The notes: generated by a model from the sequence alone, not told the origin. DNA of 64,000 bases from Micromonospora cremea (GCF_900143515.1 NZ_FSQT01000002.1:124001-188000), one strand, 5' to 3'; counted from the stretch's first letter, positions 1 to 10,648 are shown. Translations and numbers: made by a program.

Positions 1-77
1 GCCACCGGACCCTCGACCGCCCGCGCCGGGGGCCGCCCGGCAGGGTTGCTCGCGGGGCGCTCGGTGATCATGCTCAC
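1..77 (-). CDS. ctaB: Heme o synthase (protoheme IX farnesyltransferase), N-terminal fragment
   Basis: An open frame runs off the window edge from a GTG at 77-75, preceded by a good GGAAGG ribosome site. It encodes VSMITERPASNPAG followed by a Pro/Ala-rich stretch, the kind of disordered N-terminus seen on actinobacterial CtaB. A ctaB gene divergent from tkt is the usual arrangement in actinobacteria (Streptomyces, Mycobacterium). CtaB farnesylates protoheme to heme O for the aa3 oxidase. Only 25 codons are visible and no catalytic motif is included, so the call rests on synteny and N-terminal style. Confidence 0.45.
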   Translation of the reverse strand, partial: MSMITERPASNPAGRPPARAVEGPV

Positions 78-342
78 GGATTGCCACCTTCCGGCATCGG
101 CACGGGGAGATCGGATCTGCAGGACCCGCTCGGGGTCCGCATACCGACCCACACACTACGCGTTGTCGTTTTGGCTGCCCGGCCGACCCGACAACGGTGC
201 GGGCCGTCACACCACCGGGTTGAACGACGCGACGCGCCGTCACGTACCGCACACCATGCAGAGATCCCCGGGCGGACGTTTATGCCCGCTCGATAGGGTC
301 ACCAGTGAGGGTTCCGCCCATCTGCCTAGGAGCACAACCATC

Positions 343-2481
343 GTGGCTGCCAACCGACCCGAGCACTCCGCACTCAACTGGTCCGACCTCGACCGCCGGG
401 CCGTCGACACCGTCCGCGTGCTGGCCATGGATGCCGTGGAGAAATCCGGCAACGGCCACCCGGGCACCGCGATGAGCCTGGCGCCCGCGGCCTACCTGCT
501 CTTCAACCGGGTCATGCGGCACAACCCGGCCGACCCGAACTGGCCCGGCCGGGACCGGTTCGTGCTCTCCGCCGGGCACTCCAGCCTGACCCTCTACATC
601 CAGTTGTTCCTCTCCGGCTATCCGATGAGCCTTACCGACCTGCAGTCGCTGCGGCAGTGGGGCTCGCTCACCCCGGGTCACCCCGAGCACGGGCACACCC
701 CGGGCGTGGAGACCACCACCGGTCCGCTCGGCCAGGGTCTGGGCAACGCGGTCGGCATGGCCATGGCGGCCCGCCGTGAGCGCGGCCTGTTCGACCCGGA
801 GACCGATCCCGGCGCGTCCGTCTTCGACCACGACATCTGGTGCATCGTCTCCGACGGTGACATCGAGGAGGGCATCAGCCACGAGGCCAGCGCCCTCGCC
901 GGGCACCAGCAGCTGGGCAACCTCACGGTGATCTACGACGACAACGAGATCTCGATCGAGGACGACACCCGGATCGCCAAGAGCGAGGACGTGGCCGCCC
1001 GCTACGAGGCGTACGGCTGGCACGTGCAGACCGTCGACTGGCGCCGCGGCGACGCCGACCAGGGCGACTACCACGAGGACGCCGAGGCGCTCTACCAGGC
1101 GCTGCTGGCCGCCAAGGCGGAGACCGGGCGTCCCTCCTTCATCGCGCTGCGCACGATCATCGGCTGGCCCGCGCCCAACAAGCAGAACACCGGCAAGATC
1201 CACGGTTCGGCGCTCGGCGCCGACGAGGTGAAGGCCACCAAGCGGATCCTCGGCTTCGACCCGGACAAGAGCTTCGACGTCGACGAGGAGGTGCTCACCC
1301 ACGCCCGCACGGTGATGGGCCGGGGCTCCGCCGCGCAGCAGGAGTGGACCACCGCGTTTGACGCCTGGAAGGCGGCCAACCCGGAGCGCACTGCGCTCTA
1401 CGAGCGGATGGCCGGCCGGGTGCTGCCCGAGGGCTGGGCCGACGCGCTGCCCACGTTCCCCGCCGACGCCAAGGGCCTGGCCACCCGGGCCGCCTCCGGC
1501 AAGGTGCTGGAGGCGCTCGCGCCGGTGCTGCCGGACCTGTGGGGCGGCTCGGCCGACCTGGCCGAGAGCAACAACACCACCATGAAGGGCGAGCCGTCCT
1601 TCATTCCGGCCGGGCACGCCACCAAGGACTTCCCGGGCCACGAGTACGGCCGCACGCTGCACTTCGGCATCCGCGAGCACGCCATGGGGGCGATCCTCAA
1701 CGGCATCGCCCTGCACGGCGGCACCCGCCCGTACGGCGGAACCTTCCTGGTGTTCAGCGACTACATGCGCCCGTCGGTGCGGCTGGCCGCGCTGATGAAG
1801 CTGCCGGTGACGTACGTCTGGACCCACGACTCGATCGGCCTGGGCGAGGACGGCCCGACGCACCAGCCGGTGGAGCAGCTGACCGCGCTACGCGCCATCC
1901 CGGGCCTGGACGTGGTCCGCCCGGCCGACGCCAACGAGACCGCGTGGGCGTGGCGCCAGGCGCTGGAGCACACCGACCGGCCGACCGCGCTGGCGCTGAG
2001 CCGCCAGGCGCTGCCGACCCTGGACCGCGACGTCCTGGGCGCCGCGGACGGGGTGGCCAAGGGCGGTTACGTGCTGGCCGAGGCGTCCAGCGGCAAGCCG
2101 CAGGTCATCATCATCGGCACCGGCTCGGAGGTGCAGCTCTGCCTGACCGCCCGGGAGCGCCTGGAGGCCGACGGCACGCCCACCCGGGTGGTTTCGATGC
2201 CCTGCCAGGAGTGGTTCTACGAGCAGGACGAGGCGTACCGGGAGTCGGTGCTCCCGCGCGGGGTAAAGGCACGGGTGAGCGTGGAGGCGGGCATCGCGAT
2301 GTCCTGGCGCGGCGTGGTCGGCGACCTCGGCGAGAGCGTCAGCCTGGAGCACTACGGGGCGAGCGCCCCGCACACCGTGCTCTTCGAGCAGTTCGGGTTC
2401 ACCCCCGACCGGATCATGGCGGCGGCACACGCCTCGCTGGCCCGGGTGGGCGACATCACCGGTTTCACGACCGGCAACTGA
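343..2481 (+). CDS. tkt: Transketolase
   Basis: Transfers two-carbon ketol units between sugar phosphates in the non-oxidative pentose phosphate pathway; thiamine-diphosphate and Mg dependent, cytoplasmic. At 712 aa it has normal family length. The N-terminal ThDP domain shows GNGHPG (near residue 38), LSAGH and the SDGDIEEG metal/ThDP motif (near 170). The middle domain carries GIREHAMG and the C-terminal domain follows. The GTG at 343 is chosen because AGGAG lies 11 bases upstream; the frame is open further upstream but that part has no transketolase character. It is first gene of tkt-tal-pgi-zwf-opcA-pgl. A TAGGGT hexamer at 294-299 is a possible -10, but no good -35 accompanies it. Confidence 0.97.
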   Translation: MAANRPEHSALNWSDLDRRAVDTVRVLAMDAVEKSGNGHPGTAMSLAPAAYLLFNRVMRHNPADPNWPGRDRFVLSAGHSSLTLYIQLFLSGYPMSLTDLQSLRQWGSLTPGHPEHGHTPGVETTTGPLGQGLGNAVGMAMAARRERGLFDPETDPGASVFDHDIWCIVSDGDIEEGISHEASALAGHQQLGNLTVIYDDNEISIEDDTRIAKSEDVAARYEAYGWHVQTVDWRRGDADQGDYHEDAEALYQALLAAKAETGRPSFIALRTIIGWPAPNKQNTGKIHGSALGADEVKATKRILGFDPDKSFDVDEEVLTHARTVMGRGSAAQQEWTTAFDAWKAANPERTALYERMAGRVLPEGWADALPTFPADAKGLATRAASGKVLEALAPVLPDLWGGSADLAESNNTTMKGEPSFIPAGHATKDFPGHEYGRTLHFGIREHAMGAILNGIALHGGTRPYGGTFLVFSDYMRPSVRLAALMKLPVTYVWTHDSIGLGEDGPTHQPVEQLTALRAIPGLDVVRPADANETAWAWRQALEHTDRPTALALSRQALPTLDRDVLGAADGVAKGGYVLAEASSGKPQVIIIGTGSEVQLCLTARERLEADGTPTRVVSMPCQEWFYEQDEAYRESVLPRGVKARVSVEAGIAMSWRGVVGDLGESVSLEHYGASAPHTVLFEQFGFTPDRIMAAAHASLARVGDITGFTTGN

Positions 2482-2497
2482 GGGGAGCGTGGACGGC

Positions 2498-3676
2498 ATG
2501 ACGGACAGGCTGAGTGAGCTCACCGCCGCGGGTGTGGCGGTGTGGCTGGACGATCTTTCCCGGGTACGACTGAGCTCTGGTGGGCTGGACCAGCTCCGCC
2601 GGGAGAAGCACGTGGCCGGGGTGACCACCAACCCGACGATCTTCGCGAAGGCGCTGAGCGACGCCGACGAGTACAACTGGCAACTGCGCGACCTCGCCAT
2701 GCGGGGGGTGGACGTCGAAGAGGCGGTGCGCATGCTCACCACGTACGACGTGCGGTGGGCCTGCGACGTGATGCGCCCCTCGTTCGACTCCAGCGCCTGC
2801 GTCGACGGCCGGGTCTCCATCGAGGTGGACCCGCGGCTGGCGCACGAGAGCGACCGGACGGTCGCCGAGGCCAAGGCGCTGTGGTGGCTGGTTGACCGGC
2901 CCAACCTTTTCATCAAGATCCCGGCCACCGAGGCGGGCCTGCCGGCGATCACCGCCACGCTGGCCGAGGGGATCAGCGTCAACGTGACCCTGATCTTCGG
3001 GCTGGACCGCTACTCAGCGGTGATGGAGGCGTTCCTGGCCGGCCTGGAGCAGGCCAAGGCGAACGGGCACGACCTGTCCACCATCGGGTCGGTGGCGTCC
3101 TTCTTCGTCTCCCGCGTCGACTCCGAGGTCGACAAGCGGCTCGAGAAGATCGGCTCCGAGCCGGCGAAGGCGCTGAAGGGCAAGGCGGCCATCGCCAACG
3201 CCCAGCTGGCGTACGAGCGCTACGGCGAGGTGTTCTCCTCCGACCGCTGGCAGGTGCTCGCCGACGCCGGCGCGCACCCCCAGCGGCCGCTGTGGGCCTC
3301 CACCTCGACGAAGAACCCGGACTACCGGGACGTCATCTACGTCGAGGAGCTGATCGCCCCCGGCACGGTCAACACCATGCCGGAAGCGGTCATCCACGCG
3401 TACGCCGACCACGGTGAGACCCGCGGCGACACCATCGCCGGCACCTACGACGCGGCCCGCAAGGTCTTCGCCGACCTGGAGTCGGTCGGGGTGGACATGG
3501 CCGACGTGATCGCGACCCTGGAGCGCGAGGGCGTGGAGAAGTTCGCGACCAGCTGGCAGGAGCTGATCGACGGCGTCCGCAAGTCGCTGGAGGCGGCAGC
3601 CTCCGGCAAGGGTTCCCCGAACGAGGCCGCCAAGGGCAACGCGAAGGCCGCCCAGCAGGCTGGTGGTAACGCATGA
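2498..3676 (+). CDS. tal: Transaldolase
   Basis: Moves a dihydroxyacetone unit between sedoheptulose-7-P and glyceraldehyde-3-P. At 392 aa it is of the long actinobacterial type. The Schiff-base lysine is K140 in FIKIPAT, preceded by the VTTNPTIF motif and followed by NVTLIF. The ATG at 2498 is preferred over the GTG at 2489 because GGGGAG (2482-2487) would be too close to the GTG. Its stop codon opens directly into a GAGCGAGC-type repeat (3674-3699) before pgi. Operon member, 16 bases after tkt. Confidence 0.97.
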   Translation: MTDRLSELTAAGVAVWLDDLSRVRLSSGGLDQLRREKHVAGVTTNPTIFAKALSDADEYNWQLRDLAMRGVDVEEAVRMLTTYDVRWACDVMRPSFDSSACVDGRVSIEVDPRLAHESDRTVAEAKALWWLVDRPNLFIKIPATEAGLPAITATLAEGISVNVTLIFGLDRYSAVMEAFLAGLEQAKANGHDLSTIGSVASFFVSRVDSEVDKRLEKIGSEPAKALKGKAAIANAQLAYERYGEVFSSDRWQVLADAGAHPQRPLWASTSTKNPDYRDVIYVEELIAPGTVNTMPEAVIHAYADHGETRGDTIAGTYDAARKVFADLESVGVDMADVIATLEREGVEKFATSWQELIDGVRKSLEAAASGKGSPNEAAKGNAKAAQQAGGNA

Positions 3677-3699
3677 GCGAGCCGAGCGAGCGAAACAGC
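3674..3699 (+). repeat. GAGCGAGC-type junction repeat, tal-pgi
   Basis: Starting at the tal stop codon, the spacer reads as iterated GAGCGAGC/GAGCGAGCGAA units. A longer version begins in the same way at the zwf stop codon (6953-6988). Confidence 0.5.
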
Positions 3700-3752
3700 A
3701 AGCTCAGCGTCCGGGAGTCTCGTGCCGCCGCCGCGCGAAGCGGGGTGGCGGC

Positions 3753-5402
3753 ATGAGCGACCTGTTGGGCGGGCCGGTGGAGGCAGCCGCCGGGCTCGCC
3801 GTGTACGGCGCGGACGCCGTCGACAAGTCCGCACCGGCCTCAACCCGGGACGCGCTGGTCAGGGCCGAGGTCCCGGGCCGGCTGGCAGCCAAGGACGCGA
3901 GCCTGTGGGGGCCGGACGCCGAGGCCGAGGCGAAGATCCGGCTCGGCTGGGTGGACACCCACCGGCGTAGCCGGGAGCTGCTGGTGCAGCTGGCCGAGTT
4001 GACCGCGGAGCTGGGTGACCTGGATCACGTGGTGCTCGCCGGCATGGGCGGCTCGTCGCTGGCCCCGGAGGTGATCGCCCGCACCATGGGCCGGCCGCTG
4101 ACGGTGCTGGACACGACCGACCCGGGCCAGGTCCGGGCGGCGCTGGGTGACCGGCTGGAGCGCACCGTGGTGGTGGTGGCCAGCAAGTCCGGTTCGACGG
4201 TGGAGACCGACAGCCACCGACGGGCCTACTGGCAGGCGTTCCTGGACGCCGGGATGACCGAGGCGGAGGCCGGTCGGCACTTCGTCATCGTCACTGACCC
4301 CGGCTCGCCGCTGGAGGCCACCGCCACCGAGATGGGCGCGTTCACCGTGCTGGCCGACCCGAACGTGGGCGGCCGGTACTCGGCGCTGACCGCGTTCGGG
4401 CTGGTGCCCTCGGCGCTGGCCGGGGTCGAGGTGGCGGAGCTGATCGACCAGGCCGACGAGCTGGTCGCCTCGCTCGCCGGGGATCGGGACAATCCGGCGC
4501 TCGCGCTGGGCGCCGCGCTGGGCGCCGCCGCCACGTTGGCCCGGGACAAGGTCGCACTGGTCTCCGACGGCACCGGCATCGAGGGGTTCGGCGACTGGGC
4601 CGAGCAGTTGATCGCCGAGTCGACCGGCAAGGCCGGGGTGGGCATCCTGCCGGTGGTGGTGGAGTCCCCGCGGAGCCCCGGCGCCACCGGCCCGGACGTG
4701 TTGACCGTCAGCTACGGCGGCGCACTGGCGCCCGGCGACACGCCGGGCGGCGGCGCCAGCCCGGACGTGGCGGTCAACGGTCCACTCGGCGCGCAGTTCC
4801 TGGCCTGGGAGTACGCCACCGCGGTGGCCGGGGTGGTGCTCGGCATCGACCCGTTCAACCAGCCGAACGTCACTGAGTCCAAGGAGAACACCAACAAGAT
4901 CCTGGCCTCGGGCCTGCCGGCGGAGACGCCGTCGTTCACCGAGGGCGCGATCGAGGTGTACGCGCCGCAGGGCGCCCCCGGTGACCTGACCGGCGTGCTG
5001 CGCTGGCTGCTCGACGCGCTGGGCGACGACGGCTACGTGGCGGTGATGGCGTACCTGGACCGCTTCGCCGACGCGGACACGGCCCGGCTACGTACGCTGC
5101 TGGCCGAAGCTGGCGGCCGGCCGGTCACCTTCGGTTGGGGGCCACGGTTCCTGCACTCCACCGGCCAGTACCACAAGGGCGGCCCGCAGGTGGGCAGCTT
5201 CCTCCAGGTGACCGGCGCGGTCGCCGAGGACCTGCCGGTGCCGGGCAAGCCGTACACCTTCGGCGAGTTGCAGGCGGCGCAGGCTGCCGGCGACCGGCAG
5301 GCGCTGGCCGGCCGGGAGCGGCCGCTCCTGCGGCTGCACCTGACTGACCGGGCCGCCGGCGTCGCCCAACTACTTGACGCGGCCGGTGAGCTGCGGGCGT
5401 GA
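3753..5402 (+). CDS. pgi: Glucose-6-phosphate isomerase
   Basis: Interconverts glucose-6-P and fructose-6-P, linking glycolysis to the pentose phosphate pathway in this operon. The 549 aa product has two SIS-type sugar-isomerase halves: [11 protein letters not shown] and [12 protein letters not shown] in the first, then KENTNKIL (catalytic Glu region) and STGQYHKGG (catalytic His) in the second. This form resembles the PGI part of transaldolase-PGI fusion proteins; here tal and pgi are adjacent but separate. The ATG at 3753 follows GGGGTGG; the frame is open upstream, but that part covers the repeat-rich spacer. Its end overlaps the zwf start by four bases (GTGA). Confidence 0.93.
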   Translation: MSDLLGGPVEAAAGLAVYGADAVDKSAPASTRDALVRAEVPGRLAAKDASLWGPDAEAEAKIRLGWVDTHRRSRELLVQLAELTAELGDLDHVVLAGMGGSSLAPEVIARTMGRPLTVLDTTDPGQVRAALGDRLERTVVVVASKSGSTVETDSHRRAYWQAFLDAGMTEAEAGRHFVIVTDPGSPLEATATEMGAFTVLADPNVGGRYSALTAFGLVPSALAGVEVAELIDQADELVASLAGDRDNPALALGAALGAAATLARDKVALVSDGTGIEGFGDWAEQLIAESTGKAGVGILPVVVESPRSPGATGPDVLTVSYGGALAPGDTPGGGASPDVAVNGPLGAQFLAWEYATAVAGVVLGIDPFNQPNVTESKENTNKILASGLPAETPSFTEGAIEVYAPQGAPGDLTGVLRWLLDALGDDGYVAVMAYLDRFADADTARLRTLLAEAGGRPVTFGWGPRFLHSTGQYHKGGPQVGSFLQVTGAVAEDLPVPGKPYTFGELQAAQAAGDRQALAGRERPLLRLHLTDRAAGVAQLLDAAGELRA

Positions 5403-6955
5403 GGATGGACGACGTGACACAAGCGGAGCGAAAAAGCGGCGTGAACCCGCTGCGCGACCCGCAGGACCGCCGGTTGCCCCGGATCCCCGAGCCGTGCGCT
5501 CTGGTGATCTTCGGGGTGACCGGCGACCTGGCCCGCAAGAAGCTGCTCCCCGCGGTCTACGACCTGGCCAACCGGGGGCTGCTCCCGCCCGGTTTCGTGG
5601 TGCTCGGCTTCGCCCGCCGCGACTGGGGTGACGGCGACTTCGAGACGCTGGCCTGCGAGGCGGCGCGCAAGCACGCGCGTACCCCGTGGCGGGACGAGGT
5701 CTGGGCGCGGCTGGCCGGCAACATCAAGTTCGTCGGCGGGTCGTTCGACGACGACGCCGCCTTCGACCAGCTCGCCACGACGCTGGACGAGCTGCGGCAG
5801 AGCCACGGCATCACCGGCAACGCGGCGTTCTACTTCTCCATCCCCCCGGCCGCGTTCCCCGTCGTGCTCAAGCAGCTGGCCCGCACCGGGATGGCCGACA
5901 ACGAGAAGTCCGGCGGCTGGCGCCGGGTGGTGGTGGAGAAGCCGTTCGGCAACGACCTGCCCTCGGCGAAGGCGCTCAACGACCTGGTCGATGACGTCTT
6001 CACCCGCCAGGACGTCTTCCGGATCGACCACTACCTGGGCAAGGAGACGGTCCAGAACATCCTCGCCCTGCGGTTCGCCAACAACCTGTTCGAGCCGCTG
6101 TGGAACTCCAAGTACGTCGACTCGGTGCAGATCACCATGGCCGAGGACGTCGGCATCGGCAGCCGCGCGGGCTTCTACGACACCGTCGGCACCGCCCGCG
6201 ACGTGCTCCAGAACCACCTGCTCCAGCTCCTGGCCCTGGTGGCGATGGAGGAGCCGACCAGCTTCGACGCCGACGAGATCCGGACCGAGAAGCTGAAGGT
6301 GCTCAAGGCGATCACCCTGCCCAAGGACGTGGCCCGGGACACCGTACGCGGCCAGTACCTGCCGGGGTGGGTCGGCGGCGAGCGCGCGGTCGGCTACCTG
6401 GAGGAGCAGGGCGTACCTGCCGACTCCACCACCGAGACGTACGTGGCGGTGCGGCTGGGCATCCAGAACCGCCGCTGGGCCGAGGTGCCGTTCTACATCC
6501 GGGCTGGCAAGCGGCTGCCCCGGCGGGTCACCGAGGTCGCCATCATCTTCAAGAAGGCGCCGCACCTGCCGTTCAACGACGCCGACATGGAGTCGCTGGG
6601 CAACAACCAGCTGGTCATCCGGGTGCAGCCGGACGAGGGCGTGGTGCTCAAGTTCGGCTCGAAGGTGCCGGGCACCACGATGGAGGTCCGCGACATCGCG
6701 ATGGACTTCCAGTACGGCGAGGCGTTCACCGAGTCCAGCCCGGAGGCGTACGAGCGGTTGGTGCTGGACGTGCTGATCGGCGACCGCACGCTCTTCCCGG
6801 ACGCGGCGGAGGTCGAGCAGAGCTGGCAGGTGATCGACCCGCTGGAGCATGCCTGGGCGGGCACCACGCCGGAGCCGTACCGCGCCGGCGAGTGGGGGCC
6901 GCGGGCAGCCGACGAGATGCTGGCCCGCGAGGGCCGCGCGTGGCGGCGCGCGTGA
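5399..6955 (+). CDS. zwf: Glucose-6-phosphate 1-dehydrogenase
   Basis: First oxidative step of the pentose phosphate pathway: glucose-6-P to 6-phosphogluconolactone with reduction of NADP (F420-independent family). The 518 aa product has the N-terminal Rossmann motif [17 protein letters not shown] and the substrate motif RIDHYLGKE, with the catalytic His in the latter. It starts at GTG 5399, overlapping the pgi stop; an ATG at 5405 and a GTG at 5441 are alternatives, and the domain begins only near residue 35. It is followed by its assembly factor opcA. Confidence 0.97.
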   Translation: MRMDDVTQAERKSGVNPLRDPQDRRLPRIPEPCALVIFGVTGDLARKKLLPAVYDLANRGLLPPGFVVLGFARRDWGDGDFETLACEAARKHARTPWRDEVWARLAGNIKFVGGSFDDDAAFDQLATTLDELRQSHGITGNAAFYFSIPPAAFPVVLKQLARTGMADNEKSGGWRRVVVEKPFGNDLPSAKALNDLVDDVFTRQDVFRIDHYLGKETVQNILALRFANNLFEPLWNSKYVDSVQITMAEDVGIGSRAGFYDTVGTARDVLQNHLLQLLALVAMEEPTSFDADEIRTEKLKVLKAITLPKDVARDTVRGQYLPGWVGGERAVGYLEEQGVPADSTTETYVAVRLGIQNRRWAEVPFYIRAGKRLPRRVTEVAIIFKKAPHLPFNDADMESLGNNQLVIRVQPDEGVVLKFGSKVPGTTMEVRDIAMDFQYGEAFTESSPEAYERLVLDVLIGDRTLFPDAAEVEQSWQVIDPLEHAWAGTTPEPYRAGEWGPRAADEMLAREGRAWRRA

Positions 6956-6988
6956 GCGAGCGAACCAGCGAGCGCAGCGAGCGAACCA
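6953..6988 (+). repeat. GAGCGAGC-type junction repeat, zwf-opcA
   Basis: Reads TGAGCGAGCGAACC, AGCGAGCGCAGC, GAGCGAACC starting at the zwf stop codon, and ends just before the AGGAGG ribosome site of opcA. Confidence 0.55.
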
Positions 6989-6998
6989 GGAGGCTCCA

Positions 6999-8015
6999 GT
7001 GATCGGGCTGTGGGACACCACCGGCAACGAGGTGGTCAAGGCGCTCGCCGCCGAGCGGCGCAGCGCCGGCGGGGTGGCCAGCGGCATGGCGCTCACCCTC
7101 ATCGTGGTGGTGGACGAGAAGCGGGTCCGGGAGGCGGAGGCGGCGGCGACGATCGCGGCGGCCGCCCACCCGTGCCGGCTGCTGGTGGTGGTCCGCTCCG
7201 AGATCGAGCGGGACCGCAACCGGCTGGACGCGGAGATCGTGGTCGGTGGCCGGCTCGGCCCGTGCGAGGCGGTGGTCACCCGGATGTACGGGCGGCTGTC
7301 CCTGCACGCCGAGTCGGTCGTGATGCCGCTGCTGGTCCCGGACGTGCCGGTGGTCACCTGGTGGCACGGCGAGCCGCCGGCCGAGATCGCCACCGACTTC
7401 CTCGGCGTGGTCGCGGACCGGCGGATCACCGACACGGCGCAGGCCGTCGACCCGGTGGAGGCGCTGCGGCAGCGGGCCCGGGACTACGCCCCGGGCGACA
7501 CCGACCTGGCGTGGACCCGGATCACCCCGTGGCGGACCCTGGTCGCCGGGGCGTTCGACACCACCGAGGCGCGGGTCACCGAGGCGACCATCGTCGCGCC
7601 GCCCAGTGACCCGACGGCGGCGCTGATGGCCGGTTGGCTGTGCAGCCGGCTCGACATCCCCCCACGCCGGGTGGACAGCAACGAGTTCCCGCGGATGCGT
7701 GAGGTGCAGCTGACCTGCGCCAACGGCGACAATCTGACGTTGACCCGCGAGGACAGCGTGGCGGTGTTCCGGCGGACCGGCCAGGACGACCGGGCCCTGC
7801 CGCTGGTGCGTCGGCCGCTCGGTGACGAGCTGGCCGAGGAGCTGCGCCGGCTGGACGCCGACCAGGTGTACGCGGAGGCGTTGGGCGCGACCGCCGGGCT
7901 GCGCGGGCTGGAGCAGCGTCCCCCGCAGCGGGTGCACGTCTGGAAGGATCCGGCCACCGCTCAGCGCGCCGAGGCCGGGGTCACGGCGCACGCCGGCACG
8001 AGCGGCGAGCGCTGA
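6999..8015 (+). CDS. opcA: Glucose-6-phosphate dehydrogenase assembly protein OpcA
   Basis: Redox-responsive cofactor that activates Zwf in actinobacteria and cyanobacteria. The 338 aa product begins VIGLWDTTGNEVVKAL and contains the family segments TLIVVV, HPCRLL and VTWWHGEPP. The GTG at 6999 is chosen for a perfect AGGAGG (6988-6993) six bases away. No enzymatic motif is expected. It sits between zwf and pgl as in Mycobacterium and Streptomyces. Confidence 0.94.
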   Translation: MIGLWDTTGNEVVKALAAERRSAGGVASGMALTLIVVVDEKRVREAEAAATIAAAAHPCRLLVVVRSEIERDRNRLDAEIVVGGRLGPCEAVVTRMYGRLSLHAESVVMPLLVPDVPVVTWWHGEPPAEIATDFLGVVADRRITDTAQAVDPVEALRQRARDYAPGDTDLAWTRITPWRTLVAGAFDTTEARVTEATIVAPPSDPTAALMAGWLCSRLDIPPRRVDSNEFPRMREVQLTCANGDNLTLTREDSVAVFRRTGQDDRALPLVRRPLGDELAEELRRLDADQVYAEALGATAGLRGLEQRPPQRVHVWKDPATAQRAEAGVTAHAGTSGER

Positions 8016-8056
8016 TACCGCCGGCCGGGGCACCACTTCGGGGCAGGGTCGGGTGA

Positions 8057-8077
8057 TCCCGGGTTCTCGCCCCGGGA
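8057..8077 (+). other. Small hairpin in the opcA-pgl spacer
   Basis: TCCCGGG (8057-8063) and CCCGGGA (8071-8077) form a 7-bp stem with a 7-base loop in the 156-base opcA-pgl spacer. There is no T tract. It may be an intra-operon processing or attenuation structure, or chance in GC-rich DNA. Confidence 0.3.
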
Positions 8078-8171
8078 CCTCCGGGGCACCCCGCCCCGCC
8101 ACATCCGGGCACCGGGCCCGGGCACGACGCGACAGCGACCGTTCCGCGGTCGGGAAACGAAGGCACAACCG

Positions 8172-8942
8172 ATGAGTGAGGCGACTGTCGCCGTCCACGC
8201 CGACGCCGACCTGCTGGCGCAGGCCGTGGCGGCCCGGCTGCTGGTGAAGCTGCTCGACGCCCAGGCCGACCGGGGCGAGGCCTCGGTGGTGCTCACCGGT
8301 GGGCGGATCGCCGCGGCCGTGTACCGGGCGGTGGCACACCTGCCGGCCCGCGACGCGGTGGACTGGTCCCGGGTCGACGTGTGGTGGGGCGACGAGCGGT
8401 TCCTGCCCGCCGGCGACCCGGAGCGCAACGAGACCCAGGCCCGGTCCGCGCTGCTGGACGTGGTGCCGCTGAACCCGGACCGGGTGCACCCGATGCCCGC
8501 CTCCGACGGTCCGGCCGGAAACGACCCCGAGGCGGCTGCCGCCGCGTACGCCGAGGAACTGGCGCGCGCCGCCCGCCCCGGGCACGCCGCGCTGCCGCAC
8601 TTCGACGTGCTGATGCTGGGCGTCGGGGAGGACGGGCACGTCGCCTCGGTCTTTCCCGAGCACCCGGTGCACTACGAGAGCCGGCCGGTGAGTGCGGTGC
8701 GGGGCAGCCCCAAGCCGCCGCCGGTGCGGACCACGCTCACCCTGCCGGCGATCAACACGGCCGAGGAGGTCTGGCTGGTGGCTGGCGGCGCGGACAAGGC
8801 GCGGGCGGTCGGCATGGCGCTGGCCGGGGCCGGGCCGGTGCAGTTGCCGGCCGCCGGGGTGCACGGCGTGGACCGTACCCGCTGGCTGCTGGACCGCGCG
8901 GCGGCAGCCGACGTACCGGCCCGGCTGCGCAGCCTGCGCTGA
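8172..8942 (+). CDS. pgl: 6-phosphogluconolactonase
   Basis: Hydrolyses 6-phosphogluconolactone made by Zwf. The 256 aa product belongs to the NagB/DevB-like family, with VVLTGGR near the N-terminus, WWGDERF, and GVGEDGHVASVFP. It is last gene of the tkt-to-pgl operon, 156 bases after opcA, and runs into a strong terminator at 8978-9018. Confidence 0.95.
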   Translation: MSEATVAVHADADLLAQAVAARLLVKLLDAQADRGEASVVLTGGRIAAAVYRAVAHLPARDAVDWSRVDVWWGDERFLPAGDPERNETQARSALLDVVPLNPDRVHPMPASDGPAGNDPEAAAAAYAEELARAARPGHAALPHFDVLMLGVGEDGHVASVFPEHPVHYESRPVSAVRGSPKPPPVRTTLTLPAINTAEEVWLVAGGADKARAVGMALAGAGPVQLPAAGVHGVDRTRWLLDRAAAADVPARLRSLR

Positions 8943-8977
8943 GCGCCCCGCGCTGAAGCGGCGCAACCCGCGAAAAA

Positions 8978-9018
8978 AGGGGCCCCTCGTCAACGCACGG
9001 CGTTGACGAGGGGCCCTT
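8978..9018. terminator. Bidirectional terminator / REP-like inverted repeat between pgl and rbpA
   Basis: Two arms of about 18-20 bases pair almost perfectly: GGGGCCCCTCGTCAACG (8979-8995) with CGTTGACGAGGGGCCC (9001-9016), with one G-T wobble. The flanks are A6 on the left and TTCT on the right. It separates the converging PPP operon and rbpA. This AAGGGGCCCC...GGGGCCCTT style of element recurs between genes in Micromonosporaceae (from memory), so it may also be a dispersed repeat. Confidence 0.85.
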
Positions 9019-9363
9019 CTAACATTCGCCCCGGCGGCGGCGCAGCGCGGCGAGAGCCTCGGCGAGCAGCGCCTCCCCCTCCTCGGCGGTACGCCGCTCC
9101 TTCACGTACGCCAGATGGCTCTTGTACGGCTCGGCGCGGGCCCTCCCGGGCGGGTTCTGCGCGTCCTGCCCGGCGGGCAGGCCGCAGCGGGGACAGTCCC
9201 ACAGCGGCGGCGCCACGGCGTCCGCGGCGATCCGGATGCTGGTCCGGTGGTCGTTACGGCACCAGTAGGTGACGTCCTGTCGGGGGGCTGGAGGGTGTCG
9301 CTCGTCCGGACGGACGGGTGCGGACCCGATCCGGGCGCCGCGGATGACGTTGCCACTCGGCAC
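9019..9363 (-). CDS. rbpA: RNA polymerase-binding protein RbpA
   Basis: Actinobacterial activator that binds RNA polymerase and group 1/2 sigma factors and stabilises open complexes. The 114 aa product has the characteristic start VPSGNVIRGARIGSAPVRP, the core with TYWCRNDH and WDCPRCG (metal or structural Cys residues), and a basic helical C-terminus. The GTG at 9363 is chosen because the conserved N-terminal basic linker begins there. The stop codon lies at the edge of the shared terminator. It is separated by 137 bases from secG and probably has its own promoter. Confidence 0.93.
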   Translation of the reverse strand: MPSGNVIRGARIGSAPVRPDERHPPAPRQDVTYWCRNDHRTSIRIAADAVAPPLWDCPRCGLPAGQDAQNPPGRARAEPYKSHLAYVKERRTAEEGEALLAEALAALRRRRGEC

Positions 9364-9442
9364 GGCTGCTCGCTCCTGTCGTCGGAGGGACCCGCCGTCT
9401 TCGGGGGTGGGCGGCGGGCGACGCGGTGCAGCGGAGAAAAGC

Positions 9443-9478
9443 CTGCGCGCGGCCCGTCTGGTGACGGACCGCGCGCAG
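9443..9478 (-). terminator. Terminator after secG
   Basis: CTGCGCGCGG (9443-9452) pairs with CCGCGCGCAG (9469-9478), and the inner CCGTC/GACGG extends the stem around a TGGT loop. It lies 23 bases beyond the secG stop on the minus strand and upstream of rbpA. Confidence 0.75.
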
Positions 9479-9500
9479 ATTGTACGACTTACGGGCCTGC

Positions 9501-9761
9501 TCAGGCGCCGCTGTTCATCTGGAGGCGGAGCCAGAGCCCCAGCCCGACGATCGCGGCGAACCAGACGACACTCACCAGAACGGTGTAGCGGTCCAGATTC
9601 TTCTCCGCCACCGAGGAGCCGGCGAGGCTGGAGCTGACGCCACCGCCGAACATGCTCGACAGACCGCCGCCCTTGCCGCGGTGCAGCAGGATCAGCAGGG
9701 TGAGCAGGACGCTCGTGATGATCAGCAACACGATCAACGTGTATGCGAACCAGATCGGCAT
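9501..9761 (-). CDS. secG: Preprotein translocase subunit SecG
   Basis: Small membrane subunit of the SecYEG channel. The 86 aa product has two hydrophobic segments (about residues 3-26 and 62-81) around the conserved HRGKGGGLSSMFGGG cytoplasmic loop. The ATG is preceded by GAGGAC. It is last gene of the gap-pgk-tpiA-secG run, the usual position in actinobacteria. Confidence 0.96.
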   Translation of the reverse strand: MPIWFAYTLIVLLIITSVLLTLLILLHRGKGGGLSSMFGGGVSSSLAGSSVAEKNLDRYTVLVSVVWFAAIVGLGLWLRLQMNSGA

Positions 9762-9856
9762 GGCTGGGGTCAGTCCTCTCGTAGCGATCCTCGCCCGATC
9801 TGATCGGGCACGGCGGCACCGACCGGCGGACGGGCGGGGTCAAGGATACCGAGCGA

Positions 9857-10648
9857 TCAGCGGGCGATGTGCTCCGGGAACCGGCAGATCTGCGCGAATT
9901 CCTCCGCGTCCAGGCTGGCGCCCCCCACCAGGCCCCCGTCCACGTCCGCTTGGGCCATGATCGTGGCGACGTTGGACGCCTTGACCGAGCCGCCGTAGAG
10001 GACCCGGACCTGGTCGGCGGTGTCCTGGCCGAAGCGCGCCGCCAGCCGCTGGCGGACCGCCCCGCAGACCTCCTGGGCATCGTCCGGCGTCGCGGTCTTG
10101 CCGGTACCGATCGCCCAGACCGGCTCGTACGCGACGACCACCTGCCGTACCTGCTCGGGGGTGAGCCCCGCGAGGCCCCCGTCGAGCTGGTCGGCGCAGT
10201 GCGCCACGTGCATGCCCTGCTCCCGGACGTCCAGCCCCTCCCCCACGCAGAGGATCGGGGTCAGACCGTGCGTCAGCGCCGCCTTCACCTTGGCGTTGAC
10301 CAGCGCGTCGTCCTCGTGGTGGTAGGCCCGCCGCTCGGAGTGCCCCACCACCACGTACGAGCAGCCGAGCTTGGCCAGCATCGGGCCCGAGATCTCGCCG
10401 GTGTACGCGCCCGAGGCGTGCGGCGAGAGGTCCTGCCCGCCGTAACCGATCAGCAGCTTGTCCCCGTCCACCGCCGTCTGCACGGTGCGCAGGTCGGTGA
10501 AGGGCGGCAGGACGACCGTCTCCACCTCGGTGAGCTGCTTCTCGGTGAGGCTCGCGGCCAGCTTCTGCACCAGCAGGTTGGCCTCGAGGTGGTTGAGGTT
10601 CATCTTCCAGTTGCCGGCCATCAGTGGCCGGCGGGCGCTGCTCGCCAT
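9857..10648 (-). CDS. tpiA: Triosephosphate isomerase
   Basis: Interconverts dihydroxyacetone phosphate and glyceraldehyde-3-phosphate. The 263 aa TIM barrel shows AGNWKMN (catalytic Lys), GHSERR (catalytic His), [14 protein letters not shown] (catalytic Glu, loop 6) and YGGSVK (phosphate site). Its ATG directly abuts the pgk stop, so translational coupling is likely. Confidence 0.98.
   Translation of the reverse strand: MASSARRPLMAGNWKMNLNHLEANLLVQKLAASLTEKQLTEVETVVLPPFTDLRTVQTAVDGDKLLIGYGGQDLSPHASGAYTGEISGPMLAKLGCSYVVVGHSERRAYHHEDDALVNAKVKAALTHGLTPILCVGEGLDVREQGMHVAHCADQLDGGLAGLTPEQVRQVVVAYEPVWAIGTGKTATPDDAQEVCGAVRQRLAARFGQDTADQVRVLYGGSVKASNVATIMAQADVDGGLVGGASLDAEEFAQICRFPEHIAR

Noticed and set aside
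46..342. N-terminal extension of transketolase
   Set aside because: The extension has no family similarity and covers the ctaB-tkt promoter region; GTG 343 has the ribosome site.
5033..7435. Very long open frames antisense to pgi, zwf and opcA
   Set aside because: They lie opposite clear genes; in GC-rich DNA antisense frames stay open. The translations are Arg/Gly/Pro-rich with no domain.
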